Assembly: GCF_002836975.1 (NCBI RefSeq)
Contig: NZ_NIJK01000039.1
Location: 46,160 to 110,159, forward strand
DNA length: 64,000 bases
Origin: Shewanella indica
Lineage (GTDB): Bacteria; Pseudomonadota; Gammaproteobacteria; Enterobacterales; Shewanellaceae
Direction: 5' to 3'
Position 1 is the stretch's first letter. Every line of letters begins with the position of its first letter. The notes under the pieces were generated by a model. That model was not told the DNA's origin. It worked only from the letters and a program-made list of their open reading frames with translations, and searched no databases. This document shows positions 9,381 through 17,965 of the stretch, piece after piece. Both the position numbers and the translations under genes were made by a program.

Positions 9381-10736
9381 ATGGCGGGTTTAACTGCGAC
9401 CGGCATAGGTTCTGGGCTGGATATTAGTGGTATTGTTTCTGCTTTGGTTAATGCCGAGAAAGCCCCCAAGGAAGCTAGGCTCAATCAGACAGAAGGGTTG
9501 ATCAACACTCAAATTTCGGCGATAGGTGCGTTGAAAAGCAGTATTTCCGAGTTTATGGATAAGTTGAAACCCTTGTCTGAAAGCAAAACCTTTACCGGCT
9601 TTACTTCCAACTTATCCAAGAGCGATTATTTATCGGCCAAGGCGACGCCGGATGCCGTTGCCGGCAGTTACAACCTGGTGGTTGAACAGTTGGCGCAGAG
9701 CCAAAAGCTGGGTTCGGCCAATGTAACCGACGTGACCTCCCCTATTGGCAGTGGTTCGCTGGACATTGATGTTGCAGGTGAAAGCTTTGCAATTGAGGTC
9801 AACAGTGATGATTCGCTGCAGGATATAGTGAAAAAAATCAATAGCGCAGAGGATAATGTAGGGGTCACGGCGACTATTATCAACAGTGATGCCGGCCCCC
9901 AGATGGTGCTGACTTCCAATAAGACCGGAACAGACAATCAGATTCAATTATCGGCTACAGATGATACTGGCACTGCGTTGGCAGATACTTTCGCAATGAC
10001 GGAAGTTCAAGCCGCTAAAGATGCCATATTGTATGTTGATGGTTTGAAGGTGACATCAAATTCCAATGAGGTTGAGAATGCCATTCAGGGGGTGACATTA
10101 AACCTCAAGGATGCGGATGCCGATAAAAGTACAACTCTGACTATAGAGCCGGACAGGGCTGGGGCAACCAAGGCGATTAAAGAGTTTGTTGATGCCTATA
10201 ACAGCATGATGGAAACGGCCCGTGGGATGTCGAGTTATGATCCTAAGACCAAGCAGTCAGGCGTATTTCAAGGTGACTCTCTTATCCGGAGTTTACAAGG
10301 GCAATTTAGGGGGGCTATCTCATCGTCTTACGGTGAAGGTATGGCGTTGGCCAATCTGGGGATCAAGACTACCCGCGATGGTTCCTTGGAACTTGATGAA
10401 GATCGTCTAAAAGAAGTGCTGGAAAATGATTTAGCCAATGTCACAGACTTTTTTACCAATGAAGAGAATGGATTCGCGGCTAAAATGAAAAGCGTTGGTG
10501 ATACCTATGTCCAAACTGGCGGATTGCTCGATAGTCGTGATGAATCACTGGATAATCGTCTGGCCAGGATTGGAGATGAACGCGAGTCTCTGGAATTAAA
10601 AATGAAGGCTTATGAGGCTAGGCTCACTAAACAATACAATGCGATGGATTTATTGGTTGGTCAACTCAACTCTCAAGGAGCCTTGCTGAGCCAGCGTTTG
10701 AATTCTCTCCCTGGATTGGTATCCAATGATAAGTAA
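9381..10736 (+). CDS. fliD: Filament cap protein FliD (HAP2)
   Basis: FliD caps the filament tip and helps incoming flagellin fold into place. The 451-residue protein starts MAGLTATGIGSGLDISGIVS, the standard FliD N-terminus. The C-terminal helix region (about 395-440) ends in the coiled segment with RLTKQYNAMDLLVGQLNSQG. A strong AGGAGG site lies just upstream of the ATG. It sits between flaG and the FliT-position gene, the usual order in Vibrio and Shewanella. Confidence 0.96.
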   Translation: MAGLTATGIGSGLDISGIVSALVNAEKAPKEARLNQTEGLINTQISAIGALKSSISEFMDKLKPLSESKTFTGFTSNLSKSDYLSAKATPDAVAGSYNLVVEQLAQSQKLGSANVTDVTSPIGSGSLDIDVAGESFAIEVNSDDSLQDIVKKINSAEDNVGVTATIINSDAGPQMVLTSNKTGTDNQIQLSATDDTGTALADTFAMTEVQAAKDAILYVDGLKVTSNSNEVENAIQGVTLNLKDADADKSTTLTIEPDRAGATKAIKEFVDAYNSMMETARGMSSYDPKTKQSGVFQGDSLIRSLQGQFRGAISSSYGEGMALANLGIKTTRDGSLELDEDRLKEVLENDLANVTDFFTNEENGFAAKMKSVGDTYVQTGGLLDSRDESLDNRLARIGDERESLELKMKAYEARLTKQYNAMDLLVGQLNSQGALLSQRLNSLPGLVSNDK

Positions 10737-10754
10737 CTCTATTATGGAGGTTAA

Positions 10755-11102
10755 TTGAATTTGGAGCAGCAGATACTGTTGGACGAGTTGGCAAATTTGT
10801 CCAAGAAGCTTGTGGGGGTAGTAGACCAACTTGAGCAATGCTTGATGGAGCAGTTGGAAGAACATGAAGAGTTGGCCAGAGTCTTGCAAGGTTTGGTATT
10901 CGAGCGCCAAAAATTAATCGAACAGTTGGTAACATTACCACTGGAAAGTAGTCAAGATGTATTGGAACAACAACACCAACTGACTTTGGACATAGAACGT
11001 CGGATTTCTGTTGTTAGGAAAGCCTATGCCGATACTTTGATTACGCTCCGGGGGAATGATCGCAAACTGAATGTTTATCGATCCCTAGATTTTGAAAGGT
11101 AG
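10755..11102 (+). CDS. flaI: Small coiled-coil protein in FliT position (FlaI-like)
   Basis: This 115-residue, mostly helical and glutamine/glutamate-rich protein lies between fliD and fliS. That is where Vibrio has flaI and enterobacteria have fliT, the FliD chaperone. It starts with TTG at 10,755, supported by GGAGG at 10,746-10,750. Sequence similarity to enterobacterial FliT is not obvious by eye, so a chaperone role for FliD is inferred mainly from position and size. It has no membrane segment or signal peptide. Confidence 0.7.
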   Translation: MNLEQQILLDELANLSKKLVGVVDQLEQCLMEQLEEHEELARVLQGLVFERQKLIEQLVTLPLESSQDVLEQQHQLTLDIERRISVVRKAYADTLITLRGNDRKLNVYRSLDFER

Positions 11103-11111
11103 GAACGAGCT

Positions 11112-11522
11112 ATGAGAGGTTCACTGCAGTCGTATAGAACAGTTTCTCTGGAAAGCCAGCTTTCTGAGGCGAGTCCTCATAAAATCACTCAAATGATGTT
11201 CAGCGGGGCTTTGGAAAGAATCGCGCAGGCCAAAGCTGCGATGGAGCAAAATAATGTTGCCCAAAAAGGCGTCCTCTTGGGTAAAGCTATTGGTATTATC
11301 CAGGGGTTAAGAGGAAGCTTGGTAATGGAAGCCGGTGGTGAAATCGCTACCAACCTCAGCAATTTGTACGACTTTATGCTGCGACGTATTACAGAGGCGA
11401 ATCTCAACAATGATGTGCAGGCTCTGGATGATGTTGCGGCTGTGCTGCGGGATATCAAAGAAGCCTGGGATGCTATCCCCGCCGATAAACATCACCTTAC
11501 GGCTCATGAAGAAAATCGCTGA
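11112..11522 (+). CDS. fliS: Flagellin export chaperone FliS
   Basis: FliS binds the C-terminal helix of flagellin in the cytoplasm and prevents early polymerisation. The 136-residue product has the FliS four-helix pattern, with SPHKITQMMFSGALERIAQA near the N-terminus and NLSNLYDFMLRRITEANLNN in the middle. It is the last gene of the flaG-fliD-flaI-fliS run. A terminator hairpin begins about 20 bp after the stop. Confidence 0.94.
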   Translation: MRGSLQSYRTVSLESQLSEASPHKITQMMFSGALERIAQAKAAMEQNNVAQKGVLLGKAIGIIQGLRGSLVMEAGGEIATNLSNLYDFMLRRITEANLNNDVQALDDVAAVLRDIKEAWDAIPADKHHLTAHEENR

Positions 11523-11541
11523 GTTATTGCTCACTCTGAAC

Positions 11542-11565
11542 AAAGGCGCTTAAAGCGCCTTTTTG
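11542..11565 (+). terminator. Rho-independent terminator after fliS
   Basis: Stem AAAGGCGCT / AGCGCCTTT around TTAA-type loop bases, followed by TTTT. It closes the flaG-fliS transcript before flrA. Confidence 0.85.
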
Positions 11566-11800
11566 ACACCCGTCATTTAATTGACGATATCGGTGTTTGT
11601 ACCCTGAATTTAGACTAAAATCTGGAAGGGGTAGGCAGAAAAGCCATCCTAGGCTTGCTTATATCGTGCCGATAATACAATATTCAGCATTGCTACAAAT
11701 TTAGCTGAGTATGTGAAGAAAGCATTGCCAGACTTTCCAGAGCAACTAACACTAATAATTAATGCGAATCCATAATTGCCAAAGCTTAGCGGCCCACTGA

Positions 11801-13231
11801 ATGATGCATACAGATCAACGAATTTTACTTGTCGGACCCCCCTCTGAGCGTACCAATCGCTTGTCTTGTGTTTTAGAGTTTATTGGTGAGCAAGTCGAAG
11901 TCGTGGCTCCCGATACAATTGATGCACAATCGCCGGAAACTCGATGTCGGGCCATGATTTTGGTTGCAGATAGCGTAGAGGGTGATGCATTACAATCTCT
12001 GATGTTCAAACTGCCATGGCAGCCCATGTTGCTGCTTGGACAGAGTAGCATTAGCTCCTCGAATCTGCTTGGCCGGATTGATGAACCCCTGAGCTATTCC
12101 CAGTTAACCGAGTTATTGCACTTCTGTCAGGTTTTTGGCCAGGTCAAGCGGCCTCAGGTACCTACCAGTGCCAATCAAACCAAACTGTTCCGCAGTCTTG
12201 TTGGCCGTAGCGAAGGTATCGCCAATGTGCGCCACCTGATCAACCAGGTGGCCGGCTCTGATGCCACAGTGTTGGTGCTGGGCCCCTCTGGTACCGGTAA
12301 AGAAGTGGTTGCCCGTAATATCCATTATCTTTCAGAGCGTCGTGATGGCCCTTTTATTCCGGTCAACTGCGGTGCCATTCCGCCGGAACTGTTGGAAAGT
12401 GAACTATTTGGTCATGAGAAAGGTTCTTTTACCGGCGCCATCAGCTCCCGTAAGGGGCGTTTTGAACTGGCCGAAGGCGGCACTCTGTTCCTCGATGAAA
12501 TCGGCGATATGCCACTGCAGATGCAAGTCAAGTTGCTGCGGGTGTTGCAGGAGAGAGTGTTTGAACGTGTGGGTGGCAACAAGGCGATTAACGCCGATGT
12601 ACGGGTAGTGGCCGCGACTCACAGAAATCTGGAAACCATGATTGAAGAAGGAGAGTTTCGCGAAGATCTCTTCTATCGTCTCAATGTATTTCCCATCGAA
12701 ATGCCGCCCCTTAGTGAGCGCCGGGATGATATCCCGCTATTATTGCAGGAGTTGGTCAGCCGGGTGTTCAACGAAGGTAAGGGCCGGGTGCGTTTTACCC
12801 AGCGTGCCATCGACTCGCTTAAGGAACATGGCTGGTCCGGTAATGTCCGTGAACTGTCCAATCTGGTTGAGAGGTTAACTATCCTCTATCCGGGTGGTCT
12901 GGTCGACGTTAATGATCTACCGGTTAAATACCGTCATATTGATGTGCCCGAGTACTCGGTTGAGGTTAGCGAAGAACAGCTTGAGCGTGATGCCTTGGCA
13001 TCTATCTTCAATGACGAAGAACCGGTTGATCTGCCTGATACCCGTTTCCCCAGTGAGCTGCCGCCTGAAGGAGTCAATCTCAAGGATCTCTTGGCTGAGT
13101 TGGAAATCGATATGATACGCCAAGCACTGGATCAGCAGGATAATGTCGTTGCCCGCGCCGCTGAAATGCTGGGTATTCGCCGTACCACTCTGGTGGAGAA
13201 AATGCGTAAATACGGCATGAGTAAAGATTAA
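11801..13231 (+). CDS. flrA: Master flagellar activator FlrA (sigma-54 dependent)
   Basis: FlrA (FleQ family) sits at the top of the polar flagellar cascade and drives sigma-54 promoters such as flrBC. The 476-residue protein has three parts. Residues about 1-120 form a receiver-like FleQ N-terminal domain without a normal phospho-site. An AAA+ sigma-54 interaction domain follows at about 135-370 (Walker A GPSGTGKE, Walker B TLFLDEIGD). A Fis-type helix-turn-helix ends the protein (RAAEMLGIRRTTLVEKM). The sigma-54 contact loop reads GSFTGA rather than the common GAFTGA. The 278-bp upstream gap holds the fliS terminator but no site I can assign with confidence. Confidence 0.95.
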   Translation: MMHTDQRILLVGPPSERTNRLSCVLEFIGEQVEVVAPDTIDAQSPETRCRAMILVADSVEGDALQSLMFKLPWQPMLLLGQSSISSSNLLGRIDEPLSYSQLTELLHFCQVFGQVKRPQVPTSANQTKLFRSLVGRSEGIANVRHLINQVAGSDATVLVLGPSGTGKEVVARNIHYLSERRDGPFIPVNCGAIPPELLESELFGHEKGSFTGAISSRKGRFELAEGGTLFLDEIGDMPLQMQVKLLRVLQERVFERVGGNKAINADVRVVAATHRNLETMIEEGEFREDLFYRLNVFPIEMPPLSERRDDIPLLLQELVSRVFNEGKGRVRFTQRAIDSLKEHGWSGNVRELSNLVERLTILYPGGLVDVNDLPVKYRHIDVPEYSVEVSEEQLERDALASIFNDEEPVDLPDTRFPSELPPEGVNLKDLLAELEIDMIRQALDQQDNVVARAAEMLGIRRTTLVEKMRKYGMSKD

Positions 13232-13258
13232 TATCCTGATAATTTTTGACTTTTAAGT

Positions 13259-13274
13259 TGGCATAAAGTCTGCA
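13259..13274 (+). promoter_or_regulatory. Sigma-54 promoter of flrBC
   Basis: TGGCATAAAGTCTGCA matches the sigma-54 pattern TGGCACG-N4-TTGCW with correct GG-to-GC spacing. It lies 38 bp before the flrB start, where FlrA-driven transcription of flrBC is expected. Confidence 0.75.
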
Positions 13275-13311
13275 TTAACCCTGTCAGCATCGTATTTTTG
13301 ACGGGGTTAAT

Positions 13312-14376
13312 ATGTCTGCAAGCCCGCTGGCACAGCTCGAAACCATCTCTCATCATGGCCGCGAATGGATCCCGGTAAGGGAAGCCGCCAATATGTCCAA
13401 TCGTATGGAGCATATTCTGCAGGCCATGCCTTCGGGCGTCGTTATCCTCAATGGTGACGGCTTGGTCAGCGAAGCCAACCCGGTTGCCGAATCTTTGTTG
13501 GGTGTTCCTCTGGTGGGTCAGCGCTGGCTGACTATCATCAATCGCGCCTTCGCACCGCAAAAAGACGATGGTCATGAAGTTTCCCTGCGCAATGGCCGCC
13601 GGGTGAAACTGGCGATTACGCCGCTGACACCTGAGCAGGGGCAGCTGATTATGCTGACCGATCTCACCGAAACCCGGCTATTGCAGCAAAACCTTTCCCA
13701 CCTTGAACGCCTGTCTGCTCTGGGAAAAATGGTTGCCACTCTGGCGCACCAAATACGCACTCCGCTTTCTGCCGCTTTACTTTATGCCGCCAATTTGGGC
13801 AGCCCAAGGCTGGATACCGGCTCCAGAGAGCGTTTTCAGGGCAAACTGCTCGACAGACTTTCCGAGTTGGAGCAGCAGGTCAATGATATGTTGTTGATTG
13901 CCAAAGGTAAGCAAGAGGAAGCCTGCGACAGAGTGCCTTTCTCGACAGTGCTGGAAAAAGTGATGGCCAACTGCGAGCCAATTGCCGCCAAGCAAAACGC
14001 CGAATTGAGTCTGCAACTTGAAGGTGACCGCGAGATGCAGGTCAATCTTCATGGATTGAGCTCTGCCATCAATAATCTGGTGATCAATAGCCTGGAAGCC
14101 GGTGCCACAAACGTCATTCTGCGCCTGAGCTGTGACCAGGTACTGCGCCTTGATGTGATAGATAACGGCAAGGGGCTTGATAGCAAGATGCAAAAACAGG
14201 TGTTGGAGCCTTTCTTTACCACCAAGCGTCAGGGCACAGGACTTGGGCTGGCGGTGGTGCAGTCAGTCGTGCGCAGCCACGGCGGCAAATTGGATCTCAG
14301 CTGTGAGTTGGACGCCGGTTGTACCGTTACGCTGAGCTTCCCACTGATGACAGCTTCTCAAGGGGGGGCGGTATGA
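13312..14376 (+). CDS. flrB: Flagellar sensor histidine kinase FlrB
   Basis: FlrB phosphorylates FlrC to turn on the hook/basal-body class of genes. The 354-residue protein has no membrane segment. It has a PAS-like domain at about 30-120, a dimerisation/phospho-acceptor helix with H146 in AHQIRTPL, and an ATPase domain (N-box INSLEAGATN, G-boxes DNGKGLD and GTGLGLAVV). The stop overlaps the flrC start (ATGA), so the two are translationally coupled. A sigma-54 site lies 38 bp upstream. Confidence 0.95.
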   Translation: MSASPLAQLETISHHGREWIPVREAANMSNRMEHILQAMPSGVVILNGDGLVSEANPVAESLLGVPLVGQRWLTIINRAFAPQKDDGHEVSLRNGRRVKLAITPLTPEQGQLIMLTDLTETRLLQQNLSHLERLSALGKMVATLAHQIRTPLSAALLYAANLGSPRLDTGSRERFQGKLLDRLSELEQQVNDMLLIAKGKQEEACDRVPFSTVLEKVMANCEPIAAKQNAELSLQLEGDREMQVNLHGLSSAINNLVINSLEAGATNVILRLSCDQVLRLDVIDNGKGLDSKMQKQVLEPFFTTKRQGTGLGLAVVQSVVRSHGGKLDLSCELDAGCTVTLSFPLMTASQGGAV

Positions 14377-15704
14377 GCGAAGCAAAAATTCTTTTGGTGG
14401 AAGATGACGCCGCGCTCCGGGAAGCGCTGCTCGATACCTTGCTGCTGGCCTGTTACGAGTGTGTTGACGTCGCCAGCGCCGAAGAAGCGATAACGGCTTT
14501 GAAAGGTAATCGTTTTGACATGGTGATAAGCGATGTACAGATGGAGGGTATCGGCGGTATGGGGCTGCTGGATTATCTGCGTCAGCAACATCCGCAGCTG
14601 CCAGTCCTGTTGATGACGGCCTATGCCACTATTGATAATGCCGTCAGTGCTATCAAGTTGGGAGCGGTAGATTATCTCGCCAAGCCGTTTGCTCCTCAGG
14701 TGCTGCTTAATCAGGTGAGTCGTTATTTACGCCCCAAGGTGGTTAGTGGCAGCCCCGTAGTGGCTGATGAAAAGAGCTTGGCCTTGCTGGCATTGGCGCA
14801 GCGGGTAGCCGCTTCTGACGCCTCTGTGATGATAAGTGGCCCCAGCGGCTCGGGCAAAGAGGTGTTGGCTCGCTATATTCATCAGCACAGCCAAAGACCT
14901 GACGGGCCTTTTGTGGCGATTAACTGCGCTGCCATCCCGGAAAATATGCTCGAAGCCACCTTGTTTGGCTACGAGAAAGGCGCCTTTACCGGGGCTTATC
15001 AGGCTTGCCCCGGCAAGTTTGAACAAGCTCATGGTGGCACACTGCTGCTCGATGAGATTTCCGAGATGGAGCTGTCTTTGCAGGCCAAGCTGCTGCGGGT
15101 GCTGCAGGAGCGTGAGGTTGAACGCCTGGGGGGCCGCAAGACCATTAAGCTCGATGTCCGGGTACTGGCAACTTCCAACCGGGATCTGAAAGAGATGGTG
15201 GCCAAGGGCGAGTTTCGCGAAGATCTTTATTACAGGATCAATGTGTTCCCGCTTGCCTGGCCGGCATTGAATCAAAGACCGGCGGATATCATTCCGCTGG
15301 CCAAGCATCTGTTGGCACGCCATGCCGAAAATGCGGCAATTAACCCGGTTCCAGCTCTTAGCGATGCTGCCGTGCGGCGTTTGTTGGCCCACCGCTGGCC
15401 GGGGAATGTCCGTGAGCTGGATAACGTGATCCAGCGTGCACTGATCTTGAATCAAGGGCAGATAGAAGCCGGCGATATCATTATCGATTTGCAGGATGTT
15501 GCGCTGGGAGATACCACAGCCCAGGAAACGCCTGAGGCGCTCGGTGATGAGCTCAAGGCTCAGGAGCATGTGATTATTCTCGAGACTCTGGCCCAGTGTC
15601 AGGGCAGTCGCAAGCTGGTAGCCGAGAAATTGGGGATCAGTGCCCGCACTCTCAGATACAAGATGGCGCGCATGCGCGAGATGGGCATAGAGGTGCCCGC
15701 CTGA
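14373..15704 (+). CDS. flrC: Flagellar response regulator FlrC (sigma-54 dependent)
   Basis: FlrC is the second sigma-54 activator and switches on mid-class flagellar genes once phosphorylated by FlrB. I chose the ATG at 14,373, which overlaps the flrB stop and follows AGGGGGG, giving 443 residues. The domains are a receiver (phospho-acceptor D54 in VISDVQMEG), AAA+ (Walker A GPSGSGKE, intact GAFTGA loop, LLDEISEM), and a Fis-type helix-turn-helix at the C-terminus (LVAEKLGISARTLRYKMA). The likely targets in this window are the sigma-54 sites before fliE, fliK and flhA. Confidence 0.96.
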   Translation: MSEAKILLVEDDAALREALLDTLLLACYECVDVASAEEAITALKGNRFDMVISDVQMEGIGGMGLLDYLRQQHPQLPVLLMTAYATIDNAVSAIKLGAVDYLAKPFAPQVLLNQVSRYLRPKVVSGSPVVADEKSLALLALAQRVAASDASVMISGPSGSGKEVLARYIHQHSQRPDGPFVAINCAAIPENMLEATLFGYEKGAFTGAYQACPGKFEQAHGGTLLLDEISEMELSLQAKLLRVLQEREVERLGGRKTIKLDVRVLATSNRDLKEMVAKGEFREDLYYRINVFPLAWPALNQRPADIIPLAKHLLARHAENAAINPVPALSDAAVRRLLAHRWPGNVRELDNVIQRALILNQGQIEAGDIIIDLQDVALGDTTAQETPEALGDELKAQEHVIILETLAQCQGSRKLVAEKLGISARTLRYKMARMREMGIEVPA

Positions 15705-15713
15705 ATATCGCCC

Positions 15714-15740
15714 AAAGCGGCCGTCAGGCCGCTTTCCAAT
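15714..15740 (+). terminator. Terminator-like hairpin after flrC
   Basis: Perfect 9-bp stem AAAGCGGCC / GGCCGCTTT with loop GTCA, followed by a weak T-rich tail (TCCAATCTTT). Probably ends the flrBC transcript. Confidence 0.65.
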
Positions 15741-15811
15741 CTTTATGTTTTTCCTCTGGCTCTGCTTGAATACAGGGCCTTTAGCCATCTCAATTTTGAT
15801 TATTCCACTTT

Positions 15812-15827
15812 TGGCAAACTAATTGCA
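15812..15827 (+). promoter_or_regulatory. Sigma-54 promoter of the fliE operon
   Basis: TGGCAAACTAATTGCA is a strong match to the sigma-54 consensus, 55 bp before the fliE start. It probably drives fliE-fliF-fliG-fliH-fliI-fliJ under FlrC. Confidence 0.85.
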
Positions 15828-15881
15828 TAGAGTCCGGTAACCCAGGTTTTTCGTCAATTCGCTGACGACAGGAGTGAGAAG

Positions 15882-16214
15882 ATGCAAATAGGTGCCAATT
15901 CTTTATTGCAGGAAATGCAATCACTTAAAGGTGAAATTGCCCCAACGGGATTTCAGTCTTCGCCTGTACGTCAGGTGGGCAATACCTCAGGGGCCGACTT
16001 TAGCCAATTGCTGGCCCAGGCGGTCGGCAATGTCAGTGAGTTGCAAAGCACATCATCCAATCTGGCTACCCGGCTGGAGATGGGCGACACCACTGTGTCT
16101 CTGTCTGACACTGTTATTGCCCGCGAGAAAGCCAGCGTTGCCTTCGAGGCCACAGTGCAGGTGCGCAACAAGCTGGTTGAAGCCTACAAAGAGATTATGA
16201 GCATGCCTGTTTAA
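15882..16214 (+). CDS. fliE: Hook-basal body junction protein FliE
   Basis: FliE joins the MS ring to the rod and is an early substrate of the export gate. The 110-residue product has the family C-terminus (VARE-type helix: VIAREKASVAFEATVQVRNK, then LVEAYKEIMSMPV). Length is normal. It is the first gene of a long operon behind a sigma-54 promoter, and fliF begins 41 bp later. Confidence 0.94.
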   Translation: MQIGANSLLQEMQSLKGEIAPTGFQSSPVRQVGNTSGADFSQLLAQAVGNVSELQSTSSNLATRLEMGDTTVSLSDTVIAREKASVAFEATVQVRNKLVEAYKEIMSMPV

Positions 16215-16255
16215 GGCCTGCTTGCATCACAGATCCCGGATAACAGGAACGCACA

Positions 16256-17965
16256 GTGAGCACAGAATTAGTAGCAGGATCCAATGTTTCCGCCGCTGGA
16301 ACTACGCTGGATGGGGCCCAACAGGAAAATAAGTCGGGTGTATTGGGCTCCCTCGGGGGAGTGGATATGCTGCGGCAGATCACCATGATCCTGGCATTGG
16401 CTATCTGTCTGGCACTGGCGGTATTTGTGATGATTTGGGCTCAGGAGCCTGAATATCGGCCACTGGGCAAGATGGATACCCAGGAGATGGTACAGGTTCT
16501 CGATGTACTGGATAAGAACCGGGTGCCGTACAAGATTGAAGTCGATGTGATTACTGTGCCTGAAGACAAGTACCAGGACGTGAAGATGATGCTGAGCCGC
16601 GCCGGTATAGATTCCAGCGCCGATGCCAAGGATTATCTGAGCCAGGATTCCGGCTTTGGTGTCAGTCAGCGGATGGAACAAGCCCGGCTGAAGCAGAGTC
16701 AGGAGATGAATCTGGCGCGGGCGATTGAAGAGCTCAATAGTGTCAGCCGTGCCAAGGTGATCCTGGCGCTGCCAAAGGAAAATGTATTCGCCCGCAATCG
16801 CGCCAAACCCAGTGCCACAGTGGTGGTCAGTACCCGCAGGGGCGGTTTGGGCCAGGAAGAGGTTGATGCAATAGTAGATATTGTTGCCTCTGCAGTTCAT
16901 GACATGGATCCCAGCCGGGTGACTGTGACAGACTCCAACGGCCGCTTGCTGAACTCAGGCAGTCAGGATGGGGTATCTGCCCGCGCCAGACGCGAGCTTG
17001 AGCTGGTGCAGCAAAAAGAAAACGAATACCGCAACAAGATAGATTCGATTCTGATGCCGATCCTCGGCCCGGAAAATTTCACTTCCCAGGTGGATGTCAG
17101 CATGGACTTCACCGCCGTCGAGCAAACAGCCAAGCGTTTCAACCCGGATCTGCCATCACTTCGCAGTGAAATGACAGTGGAAAACAACAGCGTTGGTGGC
17201 AGCAGTGGCGGCATCCCCGGAGCCCTTTCCAATCAGCCGCCGATGGAGTCCAATATTCCTGAAAACGCTGCCGATGCCGCAGAAAGCAGCAGTGTTACTT
17301 CAGGCAACAGCCATAGGGAAGCGACCCGTAATTTTGAGCTGGATACCACCATCAGCCATACCCGTCAGCAGATAGGTGTGGTACGCCGGGTCAGTGTCTC
17401 AGTGGCGGTCGACTACAAGGCAGGTGCTGCCGGTGAAAATGGTCAGGTCGCCAGAGTGCCTCGCACAGGTGAAGAGATGGCCAATATCCGTCGCTTGCTG
17501 GAAGGCGCCGTTGGCTTCAACAGCCAAAGGGGCGACATGATAGAAGTGGTGACTGTGCCCTTTATGGATCAACTGGTTGAAGATTTGCCTGAGCCACCTC
17601 TGTGGGAGCAGCCCTGGTTCTGGCGGGCGATGAAACTCGGCATAGGTGCCTTGGTGATTTTGGTGCTTATCCTGTTCGTGGTGCGTCCCATGCTCAAACG
17701 CCTCATCTATCCCGATGGCCAGAATATGCCGGATGAACCTGCGCTGGGGCATGAGCTGGCAGATATTGAAGATCAGTACGCTGCCGACACCCTGGGCATG
17801 CTCAACCGACCTGAAAGTGAATACAGCTATGCCGATGACGGTTCGATTCTGATACCGGATCTGCACAAAGATGATGATATGATTAAGGCCATACGTGCTC
17901 TGGTGGCCAATGAACCTGAACTGTCCACCCAAGTGGTGAAGAACTGGTTGCAAGAAGATGCCTGA
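16256..17965 (+). CDS. fliF: MS-ring protein FliF
   Basis: FliF forms the membrane MS ring on which the motor is built. The 569-residue protein has two transmembrane helices, at about residues 43-63 (ITMILALAICLALAVFVMIW) and 462-482 (GALVILVLILFVV). A large periplasmic region containing the ring-building motifs lies between them. The acidic C-terminal tail (NEPELSTQVVKNWLQED) binds FliG. It uses a GTG start at 16,256. fliG begins inside its last codons (8-bp overlap), so FliF and FliG are translationally coupled. Confidence 0.95.
   Translation: MSTELVAGSNVSAAGTTLDGAQQENKSGVLGSLGGVDMLRQITMILALAICLALAVFVMIWAQEPEYRPLGKMDTQEMVQVLDVLDKNRVPYKIEVDVITVPEDKYQDVKMMLSRAGIDSSADAKDYLSQDSGFGVSQRMEQARLKQSQEMNLARAIEELNSVSRAKVILALPKENVFARNRAKPSATVVVSTRRGGLGQEEVDAIVDIVASAVHDMDPSRVTVTDSNGRLLNSGSQDGVSARARRELELVQQKENEYRNKIDSILMPILGPENFTSQVDVSMDFTAVEQTAKRFNPDLPSLRSEMTVENNSVGGSSGGIPGALSNQPPMESNIPENAADAAESSSVTSGNSHREATRNFELDTTISHTRQQIGVVRRVSVSVAVDYKAGAAGENGQVARVPRTGEEMANIRRLLEGAVGFNSQRGDMIEVVTVPFMDQLVEDLPEPPLWEQPWFWRAMKLGIGALVILVLILFVVRPMLKRLIYPDGQNMPDEPALGHELADIEDQYAADTLGMLNRPESEYSYADDGSILIPDLHKDDDMIKAIRALVANEPELSTQVVKNWLQEDA

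Noticed and set aside
11523..11800. Sigma-70 promoter of flrA
   Set aside because: Two TTGAC-type -35 candidates exist (near 11,563 and 11,581) but neither has a fitting -10 box at 16-18 bp, so no site is called.
14727..15788. Long minus-strand open frame (353 codons) across flrC
   Set aside because: It lies fully opposite a clear FlrC coding sequence with catalytic motifs; it is a shadow frame of GC-rich codons.
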